NCBI GenBank assembly: GCA_002350845.1
Contig: DEFL01000019.1
Coordinates: forward strand, 1 to 64,000
Reading direction: 5' to 3'
DNA length: 64,000 nt
From: Christensenella sp. UBA2853
Lineage (GTDB): Bacteria > Bacillota > Clostridia > Christensenellales > Aristaeellaceae
Shown here: positions 52,794 through 62,289 of the stretch, one piece after another
Layout of the letters: each line of letters opens with the position of its first letter
Position numbering within the stretch: position 1 is the first letter of the stretch
Position numbers and translations under genes: made by a program
The notes under the pieces: model-generated
Database searches by the model: none
Told to the model about the DNA's origin: nothing
The model's input: the letters and a program-made list of their open reading frames with translations, nothing else

Positions 52794-52919
52794 GTAGGTG
52801 AGTTTGCCCATAAGCACAAAATCATCCATTTGATCATACAAATTTTATTACATTCATTCATACCTGCAGGGCAGCTCATCCTGTACGCAACCTACAGTTC
52901 CTGTCGGGGAGGGGCTTTT

Positions 52920-55900
52920 ATGAGTTCATTGAAACTTCGATCCTGTCTGCTTCTTCTGCTTGCCGCGCTTTTCCTCTTGACCTGCGCGACAGCCGAAAGC
53001 TATGAAGCGTCCACCATGCGCCTGCTCAGATATGAAGGAAATGTCGAGATCAGCGACGCATCGGGAAACACCCGTTTTGTGATGGAAAACGCCCGCTTCA
53101 ACAGCGGGGAAACCATGCTCACGGGTGAAGCCAGTTCAGCATCTGTCAGTCTTGACTCCAGCAAGATCGTCACACTCGATGCTGTGACAAAGGTCGAGTT
53201 TGTCAAAGATGCCGGTCAGCTGCAGATGAATCTGAAAACAGGCACGCTGTTCCTGGATGTCCAGAAAAAGCTCGACGAAAATGAAAGCCTGGATATTCAG
53301 ACCACAACCATGACCGTGGGCATCCGCGGCACCATTGTCTATGTTTCAGAAGCCGCTCCGACCGACGGTATTTCCGGCACATCCACCCAGCTGGGTGTTC
53401 TGGAAGGTACAGCCCGGCTGACCTATCCGGATGAAAACGGTGCACGCCGTCTGCTGGAAGTGCCTGCCGGCAACCTGGTCACGATCTCTTCTGTGAGCGG
53501 AACCGCATCTGCCCCTGTCGTGGCCCAGCTGACCACAGAAAACATCAATTCCTTTGCCATGGGCCTGCTTGAGAGCGATCCCGCGCTGATGGAAAGGGTT
53601 GAACAGGCGCACGGTCTCCTTTCCCTTTCCGGCGGTGAAGCCGGGCCTGAGGGCGAACGCTATGCTGCAGAGGATGACTGGTCCTGGACGGGGCCCATCA
53701 CCCTGATTGCGCAGAGCGCCAGCAAGCTCTATGACGGCCTTCCGCTCTCCCGGCCTGCAGACACCCTTGTTTTCGGCCTGCCCACAGACTTCCACATTCA
53801 GGTTGTGTCCGTCGGCAGTCAGACAGACGCCGGTGTCTCTCCGAACCGGGTCGGCGAATATACGATTTACAATGAGCAGGGTGAGGATGTCACCACGCAT
53901 TTCTCCGATGTGCAGACGATTGACGGTATACTGAGGGTGGACCCTGTTCCCATGGCCGTCTGGACCGGAAGCGCCGAAAAGTTCTACGACGGAACACCTC
54001 TGGTCAACCCGGAAGCAGGGACCGGCATGTATGAACGTCATGACGATCAGGAGCCCATCTGGCGCAACAGTTCCCTGACGATTCCCAACGCGGCCGGCAG
54101 TGAAACCATGTACGCCCTGTGCGGCGTCATGTGGGTGCACGGAACCAACCCAATCAGCGGTGAAACCCGTGAGATGATGCTCTATGCCGGACAGAAACTC
54201 TCTGTCCTTCTGCACAATGACGCAGCTGAAGAAACCATTGAATTCCACATTGAAACGCTCAGCGAACAGGATCTTCCGGAGGATGTCCTTCGCGTCTATG
54301 CCCACAATCCGGACATGCTCGTCCGAGCCTGCCAGGACACCGGATGGGACCTCAAGGTGCTTCAGGACCTGATCTCCGGTCTTTCCGGCGTGCAGGATGA
54401 AGTCACCGTGGAATCCAACGGCCTGCAGGTGCCTGAAAGCAGCAGCAATTCCGTGCTCCTGGATACATCCGACGTACACATTACCGTGGACACCGATGTC
54501 ACGAACTACAACGGGCGCTCTCTGAGAAGTGAGGAAGCCCATTTCATGCCGATCCGGATTCCTGCAGATGTTGCAGTCACTGCAACCGGGAGCCAGACCG
54601 AAATCGGGCAGAGCGTCAACACTTATTCCCTGAACTGGGGTTCCACCAATCCTGGCAATTTCATCGTCTCCGAGGATTTGGGCACCCTGACCGTTCTGCC
54701 CCCTCCTGAGGAGTACAGTGCAGAAATCACCGTGCAGGCCGCTTCCCGGCGCAAGACCTATGACGGCGGCGCGCTGAGCACGGGTGCTTTCCAAGTCACC
54801 GGACTTCCGGACGGCTATACACTCCATGCCAGGGTGACCGGCAGCCGCACGGACGTCGGAACCAGTGGCAGCCACATTTCGAACTACAGCATCACGGATG
54901 CATCCGGAAATGATGTCACCGATCTGTTCACCAACGTTCATCTCCGCAACGGTTCACTGACCGTCACCCCTGCCAGTCTGACCATCTCCACAGATTCGGC
55001 CAGCAAATACTATGACGGCGAACCGCTGACCGCACCCGGTGCAGACATCTCCGGACTGGTGGCCGGTGAAAGTGCATCGGTAACAGCAACGGGCAGCATT
55101 ACCGAAATCGGCTCAACGCAGAACACCTATTCGATCAGCTGGGGAAGTGCCGATCCGAACAACTATACCATTTCCGAAGATCTCGGCACGCTTGAAGTCA
55201 TCGGCTATACCATGGCCGTTACCTTCCGGGCTCCGACCGCTGAAAAGGTGTATGACGGAACTCCCCTGACCTATGACGGGATCGTTTCCACCCCCGGTGA
55301 CGGCATCGTGACCGTCACTGGACTGCCTGCAGGCTTCACTTATGAAGTCCTCGTTTCCGGCTCCCAGACAGAGGCCGGGCAGGCTGCCAGCATCGCTTCC
55401 AACTACGTCATCCTCGGTCCGGACGGCAGCAATGTCACCTCTCTTTTCACATCCGTTTCCACAGAGAACGGAACGTTGACGGTCCGCCCCGCGCCGCTGA
55501 CGGTGACTACCGGTTCCGCCACCCAGGTATATAACGGTGACAATCTGATGAGCACGGATGCCACGATTACCGGCTTTGTGAACGGCGAAAGTGCCACGAT
55601 TACTGCCGTCGGCAGCACCATTGATGCCGGATCTGTTCCCAACACCTATGAAATCAACTGGGGCACCACCAATTCCGCCAACTATACCATCAATGAAACG
55701 CTGGGCACACTGACAGTCACGCCTGCCCCTCTGACCGTCACCACAGCCAGTGCGGAAAAGATGTATGATGGTACGCCGCTGACCAAAACGGACGGCGCCT
55801 CCCTGAGCGGTCTCGCTCCCTCTGACACAGGCGCCGTCACGCTGACCGTGACAGGCACCATCACCAATGTCGGCAATGTCGATAACACATACACCATTGA

Positions 55901-57914
55901 CTGGGGTACAGCAAAACAGACAAACTACACCATCACAGAAACCCTGGGATCCCTGGCTGTCACCCAGAACACGACCCCGATCACCATTGCTTCCGACTTA
56001 GGCGAAAAAATGTATGACGGGACTGCGCTGACCGTGCCCACGGCCAATGTGGCCGGTCTTCCTGCAGGCTTTACTGCCGAATACTCCATGTCCGGCAGTC
56101 AGACCAATGTCGGAAGCAGTGACAACACCATTGCTTCCTATAAGATTCTGAAAGACGGGGAAGATGTGACTGCCAATTTCAGCAGCGTTACGCTCAGTGC
56201 CGGCACACTGACGGTCTACCCAAAAGCTCTGACCATCACTTCCGGCAGCAACGAAAAAGAGTATGACGGAACCCCGCTCACCAGCAGTAATGTGACGATT
56301 GATGGACTGGCCGACGGCGAGGAGATCACCGTCACCACCACAGGAACCATTACGAATGTCGGCAGTGCCGATAATACTTTTACCATCGACTGGGGTTCTG
56401 TTTCATCCGCCAACTACATGCTCACTACGGATTACGGCATTCTGGTCGTCGCGGTTAACGATACCCCTATCACCATCATGCCTGTTGCTGTAAGCAGGCC
56501 GTATGACGGTCAGCCGCTGGTCGCACAGCAGGCCACCGTGAGCGGTATCACCGGATTCACCTGCAATGCAACATTCTCAGGTTCCCAGATAAGCGTCGGC
56601 AGCACTGAGAGCACAATTGCAACCTATGCTCTCCTGGACGCAGGCGGAAACGATGTCACTTCCAATTTCAGTTCCATTACAACAACACCCGGTTCACTGG
56701 AAGTTACTCCAGCACCTGTCATCATTACCACCGGTTCCGACAGCAAAGAGTATGACGGGACTGCGCTTGAACTGGATGATGCATCCATTGATGGGCTGGT
56801 CAATGGTGAAAGCGCTGAAGTCCATGCCACCGGCATCGTCGAAGAGGTTGGCTCAAGTCCCAATACCTATACAATCGACTGGGGCACAACTGACCCGAAC
56901 AACTATTCCATTACGGAAGAGCTGGGCACACTGGAAATCACAGTGAACGAACAGGAAATCTTCATTACTCCAAAATCCGCTACCAAGACATATGATGGAA
57001 AAGAGCTCCGGGTTGAGGAAGCTGATATTGAAGGACTTCCCGACACTGTAAGTGTCACCTACACGATCACAGGAAGCCAGACAGATGCCGGTGAAAGCGA
57101 AAGTACAGTGAGTGCCTTCACGATTCTGGATGCTTCGAATAAAAATGTCACAGCCTATTTCACCAATGTCGATACACGCACAGGCACACTCACCGTCGAG
57201 CCTGCGCCATTGGAAATCACCACCGGATCACCAGCGGAATCCAAGCTATATGACGGAACCCCGCTGACCTGGCCCGAAGTTACCATCGACGGTCTCGTTG
57301 AGGGAGAAACCGCCACCGTCACGGCGACCGGCACGATCACAAACGCCGGCTCTACCCCCAATACCTATTCCATCAATTGGGTCAATGGCAAAGCCAGCAA
57401 CTACGAGATAGCAGAGACGCTGGGAACCCTGACCATAGAGCCAGCGACCCTTACGATTCGCACACTCGGAGATAAACAGCGCTACGATGGGAATGTGCAC
57501 ACGAGCTCTGAATGCGAGGTCGACGGTCTGGTTCCCGGGGAATCCATTACAGTGACTGCCACCGCAAGCTTAAAAGACGTCGGAGAAGTCGAAGTTACGC
57601 CTGAAGTCGACTGGGGCACAACGAATCAGGCCAATTATGAAATCACATATGAGATCGGCACCCTCTCTGTCATGCCCAGGGATCTTTTCATCCGCACAGG
57701 CAGTGCCGAAGTTCCGTATACCGGCAACCCTGTGACCAATGCCTGGACAGAAATCGAGGGGCTGGTGTCTGGGGAAACCGCCACGGTCAGAGCAACCGGC
57801 AGCCAGACTGAAGTCGGGTCCAGCGTCAACACTTACGAGATCACCTGGGGAACCGCAAAGCCTGGCAACTATCACATCATTGAAGAGTTGGGCAACCTGG
57901 TCGTCGGTCCGTAA
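52920..57914 (+). CDS. Secreted 1664-residue FecR-domain protein with about 15 MBG/YDG-type repeats
   Basis: A signal peptide (1-25, LLLLLAALFLLTCATA) precedes a FecR domain at about 37-200 (LLRYEGNVEISDASGNTR, GTLFLDVQKKL, VGIRGTIVYVSE). From about 260 to the end the protein is a tandem array of beta-sandwich modules of the MBG/YDG type (mostly bacterial Ig). Each begins near K-x-YDGTPLT and ends near NTYTIDWGTxxxxNYTI..LGTL.VTP. There is no LPXTG, SLH or transmembrane anchor. A lipobox is not convincing (LLTC). The start at 52920 has GGGGAGGGG upstream. It could be a fibre-like surface or extracellular protein. The CHASE2 phosphatase gene follows after 153 bases and may be functionally linked. 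Confidence 0.75.
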   Translation: MSSLKLRSCLLLLLAALFLLTCATAESYEASTMRLLRYEGNVEISDASGNTRFVMENARFNSGETMLTGEASSASVSLDSSKIVTLDAVTKVEFVKDAGQLQMNLKTGTLFLDVQKKLDENESLDIQTTTMTVGIRGTIVYVSEAAPTDGISGTSTQLGVLEGTARLTYPDENGARRLLEVPAGNLVTISSVSGTASAPVVAQLTTENINSFAMGLLESDPALMERVEQAHGLLSLSGGEAGPEGERYAAEDDWSWTGPITLIAQSASKLYDGLPLSRPADTLVFGLPTDFHIQVVSVGSQTDAGVSPNRVGEYTIYNEQGEDVTTHFSDVQTIDGILRVDPVPMAVWTGSAEKFYDGTPLVNPEAGTGMYERHDDQEPIWRNSSLTIPNAAGSETMYALCGVMWVHGTNPISGETREMMLYAGQKLSVLLHNDAAEETIEFHIETLSEQDLPEDVLRVYAHNPDMLVRACQDTGWDLKVLQDLISGLSGVQDEVTVESNGLQVPESSSNSVLLDTSDVHITVDTDVTNYNGRSLRSEEAHFMPIRIPADVAVTATGSQTEIGQSVNTYSLNWGSTNPGNFIVSEDLGTLTVLPPPEEYSAEITVQAASRRKTYDGGALSTGAFQVTGLPDGYTLHARVTGSRTDVGTSGSHISNYSITDASGNDVTDLFTNVHLRNGSLTVTPASLTISTDSASKYYDGEPLTAPGADISGLVAGESASVTATGSITEIGSTQNTYSISWGSADPNNYTISEDLGTLEVIGYTMAVTFRAPTAEKVYDGTPLTYDGIVSTPGDGIVTVTGLPAGFTYEVLVSGSQTEAGQAASIASNYVILGPDGSNVTSLFTSVSTENGTLTVRPAPLTVTTGSATQVYNGDNLMSTDATITGFVNGESATITAVGSTIDAGSVPNTYEINWGTTNSANYTINETLGTLTVTPAPLTVTTASAEKMYDGTPLTKTDGASLSGLAPSDTGAVTLTVTGTITNVGNVDNTYTIDWGTAKQTNYTITETLGSLAVTQNTTPITIASDLGEKMYDGTALTVPTANVAGLPAGFTAEYSMSGSQTNVGSSDNTIASYKILKDGEDVTANFSSVTLSAGTLTVYPKALTITSGSNEKEYDGTPLTSSNVTIDGLADGEEITVTTTGTITNVGSADNTFTIDWGSVSSANYMLTTDYGILVVAVNDTPITIMPVAVSRPYDGQPLVAQQATVSGITGFTCNATFSGSQISVGSTESTIATYALLDAGGNDVTSNFSSITTTPGSLEVTPAPVIITTGSDSKEYDGTALELDDASIDGLVNGESAEVHATGIVEEVGSSPNTYTIDWGTTDPNNYSITEELGTLEITVNEQEIFITPKSATKTYDGKELRVEEADIEGLPDTVSVTYTITGSQTDAGESESTVSAFTILDASNKNVTAYFTNVDTRTGTLTVEPAPLEITTGSPAESKLYDGTPLTWPEVTIDGLVEGETATVTATGTITNAGSTPNTYSINWVNGKASNYEIAETLGTLTIEPATLTIRTLGDKQRYDGNVHTSSECEVDGLVPGESITVTATASLKDVGEVEVTPEVDWGTTNQANYEITYEIGTLSVMPRDLFIRTGSAEVPYTGNPVTNAWTEIEGLVSGETATVRATGSQTEVGSSVNTYEITWGTAKPGNYHIIEELGNLVVGP
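53715..57900 (+). repeat. Tandem MBG/YDG-type Ig repeats
   Basis: About 15 coding repeats of roughly 80-90 residues are seen. Their key motif is Tyr-Asp-Gly-Thr-Pro-Leu or a variant: KLYDGLPL, KFYDGTPL, KTYDGGAL, KYYDGEPL, KVYDGTPL, KMYDGTPL, KEYDGTPL, RPYDGQPL, KEYDGTAL, KTYDGKEL, KLYDGTPL; degenerate QRYDGNVH and VPYTGNPV near the end. Nucleotide identity between copies is modest, so the array is old rather than freshly amplified. Confidence 0.8.
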
Positions 57915-58067
57915 TCTCTTCCGGACAGACAAAAGGACAAAGCCGTCTCAATAAGGCAAGTTTCGGCACCAGGCCACCGCTTTTGTCATCATATTGAAGA
58001 ACAATCACTGCAGACTGCTTTCGTTCACTCATCATTCCATGCCTGAGCCGACATCGAAGGGATCACT

Positions 58068-59990
58068 ATGAAAAAGAAGCAAATCTACCTTATGGCAGCG
58101 ATCTCTGCCCTTCTGGTCACCCTCCTGATCGGCTCAGGCTCGTTGCTGCGGATGGATAAATGGACGCAGGATGCACTGTATCAGCGCACCCACTTCACCT
58201 CTACAGATATTGTCATTGTCGGTATTGATGAAAAAGCACTTCAGGAGATCGGTCCCTGGCCGTGGTCACGAGATGTCATGGCCGATGCCCTGTGTGTGCT
58301 CGCCTCAGATCCCGAACACATGCCTGCCGTTGTCGCTGTCGATATCCTGTACTCAGGAGACTCAGCAGTCCCCGGTGCAGATGCTTATCTCGCCAATGCA
58401 GCCGGTCTTCTTCCTCATGTTGTCACGGCCTCCATGGCCGAATACGGGGAAGAAATCACCTGGGAGGACGGGCATGCGCTTTCCTTTAATACCGCCGCAA
58501 TCACCAGCTACATTACTCCCTATGATGCACTGAAATCCGTTTCCCATCAGGGACATATCAATGCCATGCTGGACCGGGACGGCGTCCTGCGGCACGCTCT
58601 CCTCTATGTGGAACCCTCCGGGGACGGCCGGGTCTACTCCATGGCTTATGAGACAGCCCGCCTCTTCCTGGAAGCGCAGGGCGGAAAAATCAAGGATCCT
58701 CCCGTCAATACCGCTGGTCATTTCTACGTTCCCTATACGTCCACACCAGGCGGCTATTACGACGGTGTTTCCATATCCGATCTGCTCAACGGTACCGTCA
58801 ATTCCTCGTACTGGGACGGCAAAATTGTTCTGATCGGCCCCTACGCCGCAGCCTTTCAGGACACCTATTTCACCCCGATCAGCAAGGCGGAACCCATGTT
58901 CGGCGTTGAGTTTCAGGCCAATGTCGTCCAGTGCCTGATCGATGGCAACCACAAACTCGAGATGCCCGACCTTCCGCAGCTGATCCTTCTCTTCCTGCTG
59001 TCCATGGCCGCCTTTGTTCTGTACAGCCGGCTGACCGTCAAGCGCGGAGGCATGATCTGTGCGGGCCTCGTGTTTGTGGGCATTACAGGCGCCCTTGTGC
59101 TCTACCGCCTCGGGCTGGTCACCCATCCGCTCTGGCTCCCGACAGCTGCCGTCATCCTCTATGTCGCGGCGATTGTCCTTCACTACATCCTGACTGCCAG
59201 GGAACGCCAGGCCCTTGCGCTGAAAGAAGAGCGCATCAATGCAGAGCTCACACTCGCCAACCGGATTCAGGCCAATGCCCTTCCCAAGGAATTCCCTCCA
59301 TTCCCGGAACGCACGGAGTTTGATATTTTCGCTTCCATGACCCCCGCCAAGGAAGTCGGCGGCGATCTGTATGACTTTTTCATGCTGGATGACGATCACC
59401 TGTGCATAGTCATCGGGGATGTATCCGGCAAAGGTGTGCCCGCCTCCCTGTTTATGATGGTGGCACTGACACTCATTCATCATGTCGCCATGCATGAAAA
59501 GAGTCCGGCAAAGATTCTTCAGAACGTCAACGAAGAAATCTGCTCCCGCAATTCCGAGGAAATGTTTGTCACGGTCTGGCTGGCCGTGCTTGAGATTTCC
59601 ACAGGCAAGCTCACAGCCGCCAATGCAGGGCATGAGTATCCCGCACTGAAAAAGGCTGACGGTCATTTTGAGCTGTTCAAGGATAAGCACGGATTTGTCG
59701 TCGGCGGCATGGAAGGCATCCGGTACCGGGAGTATGAAATCCAGCTGGAAAAGAATGACAAGATCTTCGTCTATACAGACGGTGTACCGGAAGCCACCGA
59801 CGCAGCCAATGAACTGTTCGGGACAGAACGTATGCTGGATGCGCTGCGTGAAAATGAGGATCGTTCCGTGTCCGATATTCTCGGAGGCATCTCTGCTTCA
59901 GTGCAGGCCTTTGTCGGCAGTGCACCGCAGTTCGATGATCTGACCATGCTCTGCCTGACCTACAAAGGTCTTCCGGACAACAATCCATAA
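58068..59990 (+). CDS. CHASE2-domain membrane sensor with SpoIIE/PP2C-type phosphatase
   Basis: This 640-residue protein has an N-terminal helix (7-27), an extracellular CHASE2 sensor domain (about 30-300; IVGIDEKALQEIGPWPWSRDV, GYYDGVSISDLLNG, GKIVLIGPYAA), three membrane helices (303-370), a short coiled linker and a C-terminal PP2C-like Ser/Thr phosphatase of the RsbU/SpoIIE kind (about 400-640). Phosphatase motifs are KEVGGDLYDF, IGDVSGKGVPASLFM, TAANAGHEYP, FVYTDGVPEATD and QFDDLTMLCL. Such proteins usually dephosphorylate an anti-anti-sigma factor. No STAS or anti-sigma gene is adjacent. The start has GAAGGG upstream. It ends in a strong terminator. Confidence 0.9.
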   Translation: MKKKQIYLMAAISALLVTLLIGSGSLLRMDKWTQDALYQRTHFTSTDIVIVGIDEKALQEIGPWPWSRDVMADALCVLASDPEHMPAVVAVDILYSGDSAVPGADAYLANAAGLLPHVVTASMAEYGEEITWEDGHALSFNTAAITSYITPYDALKSVSHQGHINAMLDRDGVLRHALLYVEPSGDGRVYSMAYETARLFLEAQGGKIKDPPVNTAGHFYVPYTSTPGGYYDGVSISDLLNGTVNSSYWDGKIVLIGPYAAAFQDTYFTPISKAEPMFGVEFQANVVQCLIDGNHKLEMPDLPQLILLFLLSMAAFVLYSRLTVKRGGMICAGLVFVGITGALVLYRLGLVTHPLWLPTAAVILYVAAIVLHYILTARERQALALKEERINAELTLANRIQANALPKEFPPFPERTEFDIFASMTPAKEVGGDLYDFFMLDDDHLCIVIGDVSGKGVPASLFMMVALTLIHHVAMHEKSPAKILQNVNEEICSRNSEEMFVTVWLAVLEISTGKLTAANAGHEYPALKKADGHFELFKDKHGFVVGGMEGIRYREYEIQLEKNDKIFVYTDGVPEATDAANELFGTERMLDALRENEDRSVSDILGGISASVQAFVGSAPQFDDLTMLCLTYKGLPDNNP

Positions 59991-60009
59991 GCAAAACAGA
60001 TCCCTGCTG

Positions 60010-60047
60010 CAGCCGGCATCACCCTGGTGATGCCGGCTGTTTTTTTG
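60010..60047 (+). terminator. Terminator of the FecR-MBG/CHASE2 unit
   Basis: A 14-bp perfect stem CAGCCGGCATCACC and its complement around a 2-base loop is followed by a T8 run, 20 bases after the stop. Confidence 0.9.
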
Positions 60048-60212
60048 TCTTTTCAATCTGATGTGTGCGCAGGCTGCATATATGTTATATCTATTATTAT
60101 AGGTATGTTTGCATACTCTTGTGGGTCTGCTTTCCATCTCCACGGCTCTTCTAAAAATGGTCATTTTGGCTCAATCCATGTTCAAATCACACCACTTTTG
60201 CCCCGGATTGTA

Positions 60213-60241
60213 TTGACATTCAGTGCCCTGAAAACTATAAT
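60213..60241 (+). promoter_or_regulatory. Perfect consensus promoter of the sugar ABC importer operon
   Basis: TTGACA (60213-60218), exactly 17 bases and TATAAT (60236-60241) match the sigma-A consensus fully. RNA would start near 60248, 68 bases before the first start codon. The rest of the gap 60048-60212 shows no gene or recognisable operator. Confidence 0.9.
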
Positions 60242-60315
60242 TTATAATATAGTATTAATTTCATTACAAGCAGTTGGTTCGCTACGTATCAGCAATCAGA
60301 AAGGACTGAACGATC

Positions 60316-61254
60316 ATGACTGCGGTCAAAAAGACATCCGCCCCGGCGCACAAGAAAACCAGTTTTGCTGTGGAATTCAAAAAGCATCCCTGGCTTTACA
60401 TCATGCTGATTCCGGGACTGCTGTACTTCATCATTTTCAAGTATATTCCCATGGTATTCCTGCCCATCGCTTTTGAGAACTATGTTCCATTCAGCGGCAT
60501 GCTGGGAAGCCAGTGGGTCGGTCTTAAATGGTTTGAGTACTTCTTCAAATCCAGCTGGTGGCGGTACCTGAGCAATACCCTCATTCTTTCAGTCATGAGT
60601 ATTGCCTTCACATTCCCCGCCCCGATTATTCTGGCACTTCTTCTGAACGAAATGCGTTCACTCCATTACAAGAAGATCACCCAGACCCTTCTGTATGTCC
60701 CGCACTTCATCTCCATCGTGATTGTCGTTTCCATCACCTATGTTATTTTTGGAACCGACGGCATTGTGTACAAGCTGACCACACAGCTGCTTGGGCATTC
60801 CGTTGACTATCTGGGAGATCCCAAAATCTTCCGCTGGATGATTGTCGGACAGAACATCTGGAAGGAAACCGGCTGGGGCACCATCATTTTCCTGGCTGCC
60901 CTGACCAATGTCGATACCCAGCTTTATGAAGCTGCCATGATCGACGGTGCCAACCGCGCGCAGCGCCTGTGGCACATCACCCTTCCCGCCATCCGTTCCA
61001 CGATCGTTCTCATGCTGGTTCTCCGCATGGGTTCTGTTCTGGATACGGGCTATGAACACCTCATCCTGATGGCCAACTCCCTCAACCGTACGGTTTCGCA
61101 GACACTCGACGTCTTCGTGTATCAGAGTGGTATTCAGAATGCTCAGTATTCCTACGCTTCAGCTGTTGGTCTCATGAAGAGCGTTGTCTCTGTTGTCCTG
61201 GTTGTCTCCGCCAATAAGATCGCTCACGCTCTCGGCGAAGACGGTCTGTACTGA
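60316..61254 (+). CDS. Sugar ABC transporter permease (LplB/UgpA-like)
   Basis: This 312-residue inner-membrane subunit has six helices and the EAA coupling motif YEAAMIDGANRAQRLWHITLP, which contacts the ATPase. The N-terminal FKKHPWLYIMLIPGLLYFII and the segment FENYVPFSGMLGSQWVGLKW are typical of the LplB/YtcP-type importers for complex oligosaccharides such as rhamnogalacturonan fragments or host glycans. It is the first gene after the consensus promoter and is 17 bases before the second permease. No ATPase gene follows; a shared MsmX-like ATPase elsewhere is usual for this family. Confidence 0.92.
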   Translation: MTAVKKTSAPAHKKTSFAVEFKKHPWLYIMLIPGLLYFIIFKYIPMVFLPIAFENYVPFSGMLGSQWVGLKWFEYFFKSSWWRYLSNTLILSVMSIAFTFPAPIILALLLNEMRSLHYKKITQTLLYVPHFISIVIVVSITYVIFGTDGIVYKLTTQLLGHSVDYLGDPKIFRWMIVGQNIWKETGWGTIIFLAALTNVDTQLYEAAMIDGANRAQRLWHITLPAIRSTIVLMLVLRMGSVLDTGYEHLILMANSLNRTVSQTLDVFVYQSGIQNAQYSYASAVGLMKSVVSVVLVVSANKIAHALGEDGLY

Positions 61255-61271
61255 GAGGAGGATGACGACTT

Positions 61272-62228
61272 ATGGCAATCAAAAAGACAAAGCTGGAAAC
61301 CATGGAGCTCAACGGAAGAACCGTTAAAATTCATGAAGGTCCTGTCGGTGTGTACCGTACTGCGGGAAGCGTCGTCTTCGATATCTTCAACTATGTGTTT
61401 GTCGGCCTCATTGCTCTGACCACTGTTCTTCCGATCATTTACATCATCTTTAACTCCTTCGCGACAGAATTCGAACTGACCACGCGTTCCATGTTCATCA
61501 TTCCCCACACCTGGTCAGTCGATGCCTATACCTACATTTTCTCATCCAACAAAATTCTTCGTTCCTTCGGCAATTCCATTTTGATTACTGTTGCCGGAAC
61601 GGCGATCAATCTGTTCTTCACGGTGACCTTCGCCTATGCGCTGTCCAAGAAGTTCCTTCGCGGACGCAACATTATCCTGAATCTGGTCATCATCTCCATG
61701 TTCTTCTCCGCCGGCATGATTCCCGGATACATCGTTGTTGCGAGCTGGCTGCGCCTGCGCGGCACCTACTGGGCCCTGCTGCTGCCCGGTGCCATTTCCG
61801 CCTACAACATGATGATCGTCAAAAACTTTTTCCAGGGTATTCCCGCCGAACTGGAAGAAAGCGCAAACCTCGACGGCTGCAACGATCTACAGACGCTCTG
61901 GAAGATCGTGCTTCCGCTCTCCGGTCCTGTTCTGGCCACCTTCGGTCTGTTCTATGCCGTCGGCCACTGGAACAGCTACTTCCCTGCCATGATCTATCTG
62001 ACGGATGACAAAATGTATCCTCTGCAGCTCATTCTCCGCAACATCATCGTTACGGCTGAAGCCGCTGCGGGCGATATGTCCCTGATGGATCCCAACTTTG
62101 TCGAACCCCCGAAGCAGTCCATCAAGATGGCTGTTATCGTAGTGGCCACCGTCCCGATCATGTGCGTTTATCCTTTCCTGCAGAAGTACTTCGTCAAGGG
62201 CGTTATGGTTGGCGCTCTGAAGGGCTGA
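61272..62228 (+). CDS. Sugar ABC transporter permease (LplC/YtcP-like)
   Basis: This 318-residue second permease of the importer has its EAA motif as EESANLDGCNDLQTLWKIVLP. Other family text includes LPIIYIIFNSFATEFELTTR, AYALSKKFLRGRNIILNLV and the C-terminal QKYFVKGVMVGALKG, which is nearly invariant in LplC/YtcP proteins. It has an N-terminal cytoplasmic extension of about 35 residues. The start has GAGAGGAGG upstream. It pairs with the preceding permease to form the channel. Confidence 0.93.
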   Translation: MAIKKTKLETMELNGRTVKIHEGPVGVYRTAGSVVFDIFNYVFVGLIALTTVLPIIYIIFNSFATEFELTTRSMFIIPHTWSVDAYTYIFSSNKILRSFGNSILITVAGTAINLFFTVTFAYALSKKFLRGRNIILNLVIISMFFSAGMIPGYIVVASWLRLRGTYWALLLPGAISAYNMMIVKNFFQGIPAELEESANLDGCNDLQTLWKIVLPLSGPVLATFGLFYAVGHWNSYFPAMIYLTDDKMYPLQLILRNIIVTAEAAAGDMSLMDPNFVEPPKQSIKMAVIVVATVPIMCVYPFLQKYFVKGVMVGALKG

Positions 62229-62289
62229 TGCACCTTACACCGGTTATCCTGCCGAATGGCATATAACAATATACAAGGAGGAATATACC

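Noticed and set aside
53715..57900. CRISPR array or DNA-level satellite
   Set aside because: The repeats are protein modules of about 250 bases with divergent DNA, not short identical repeats with spacers.
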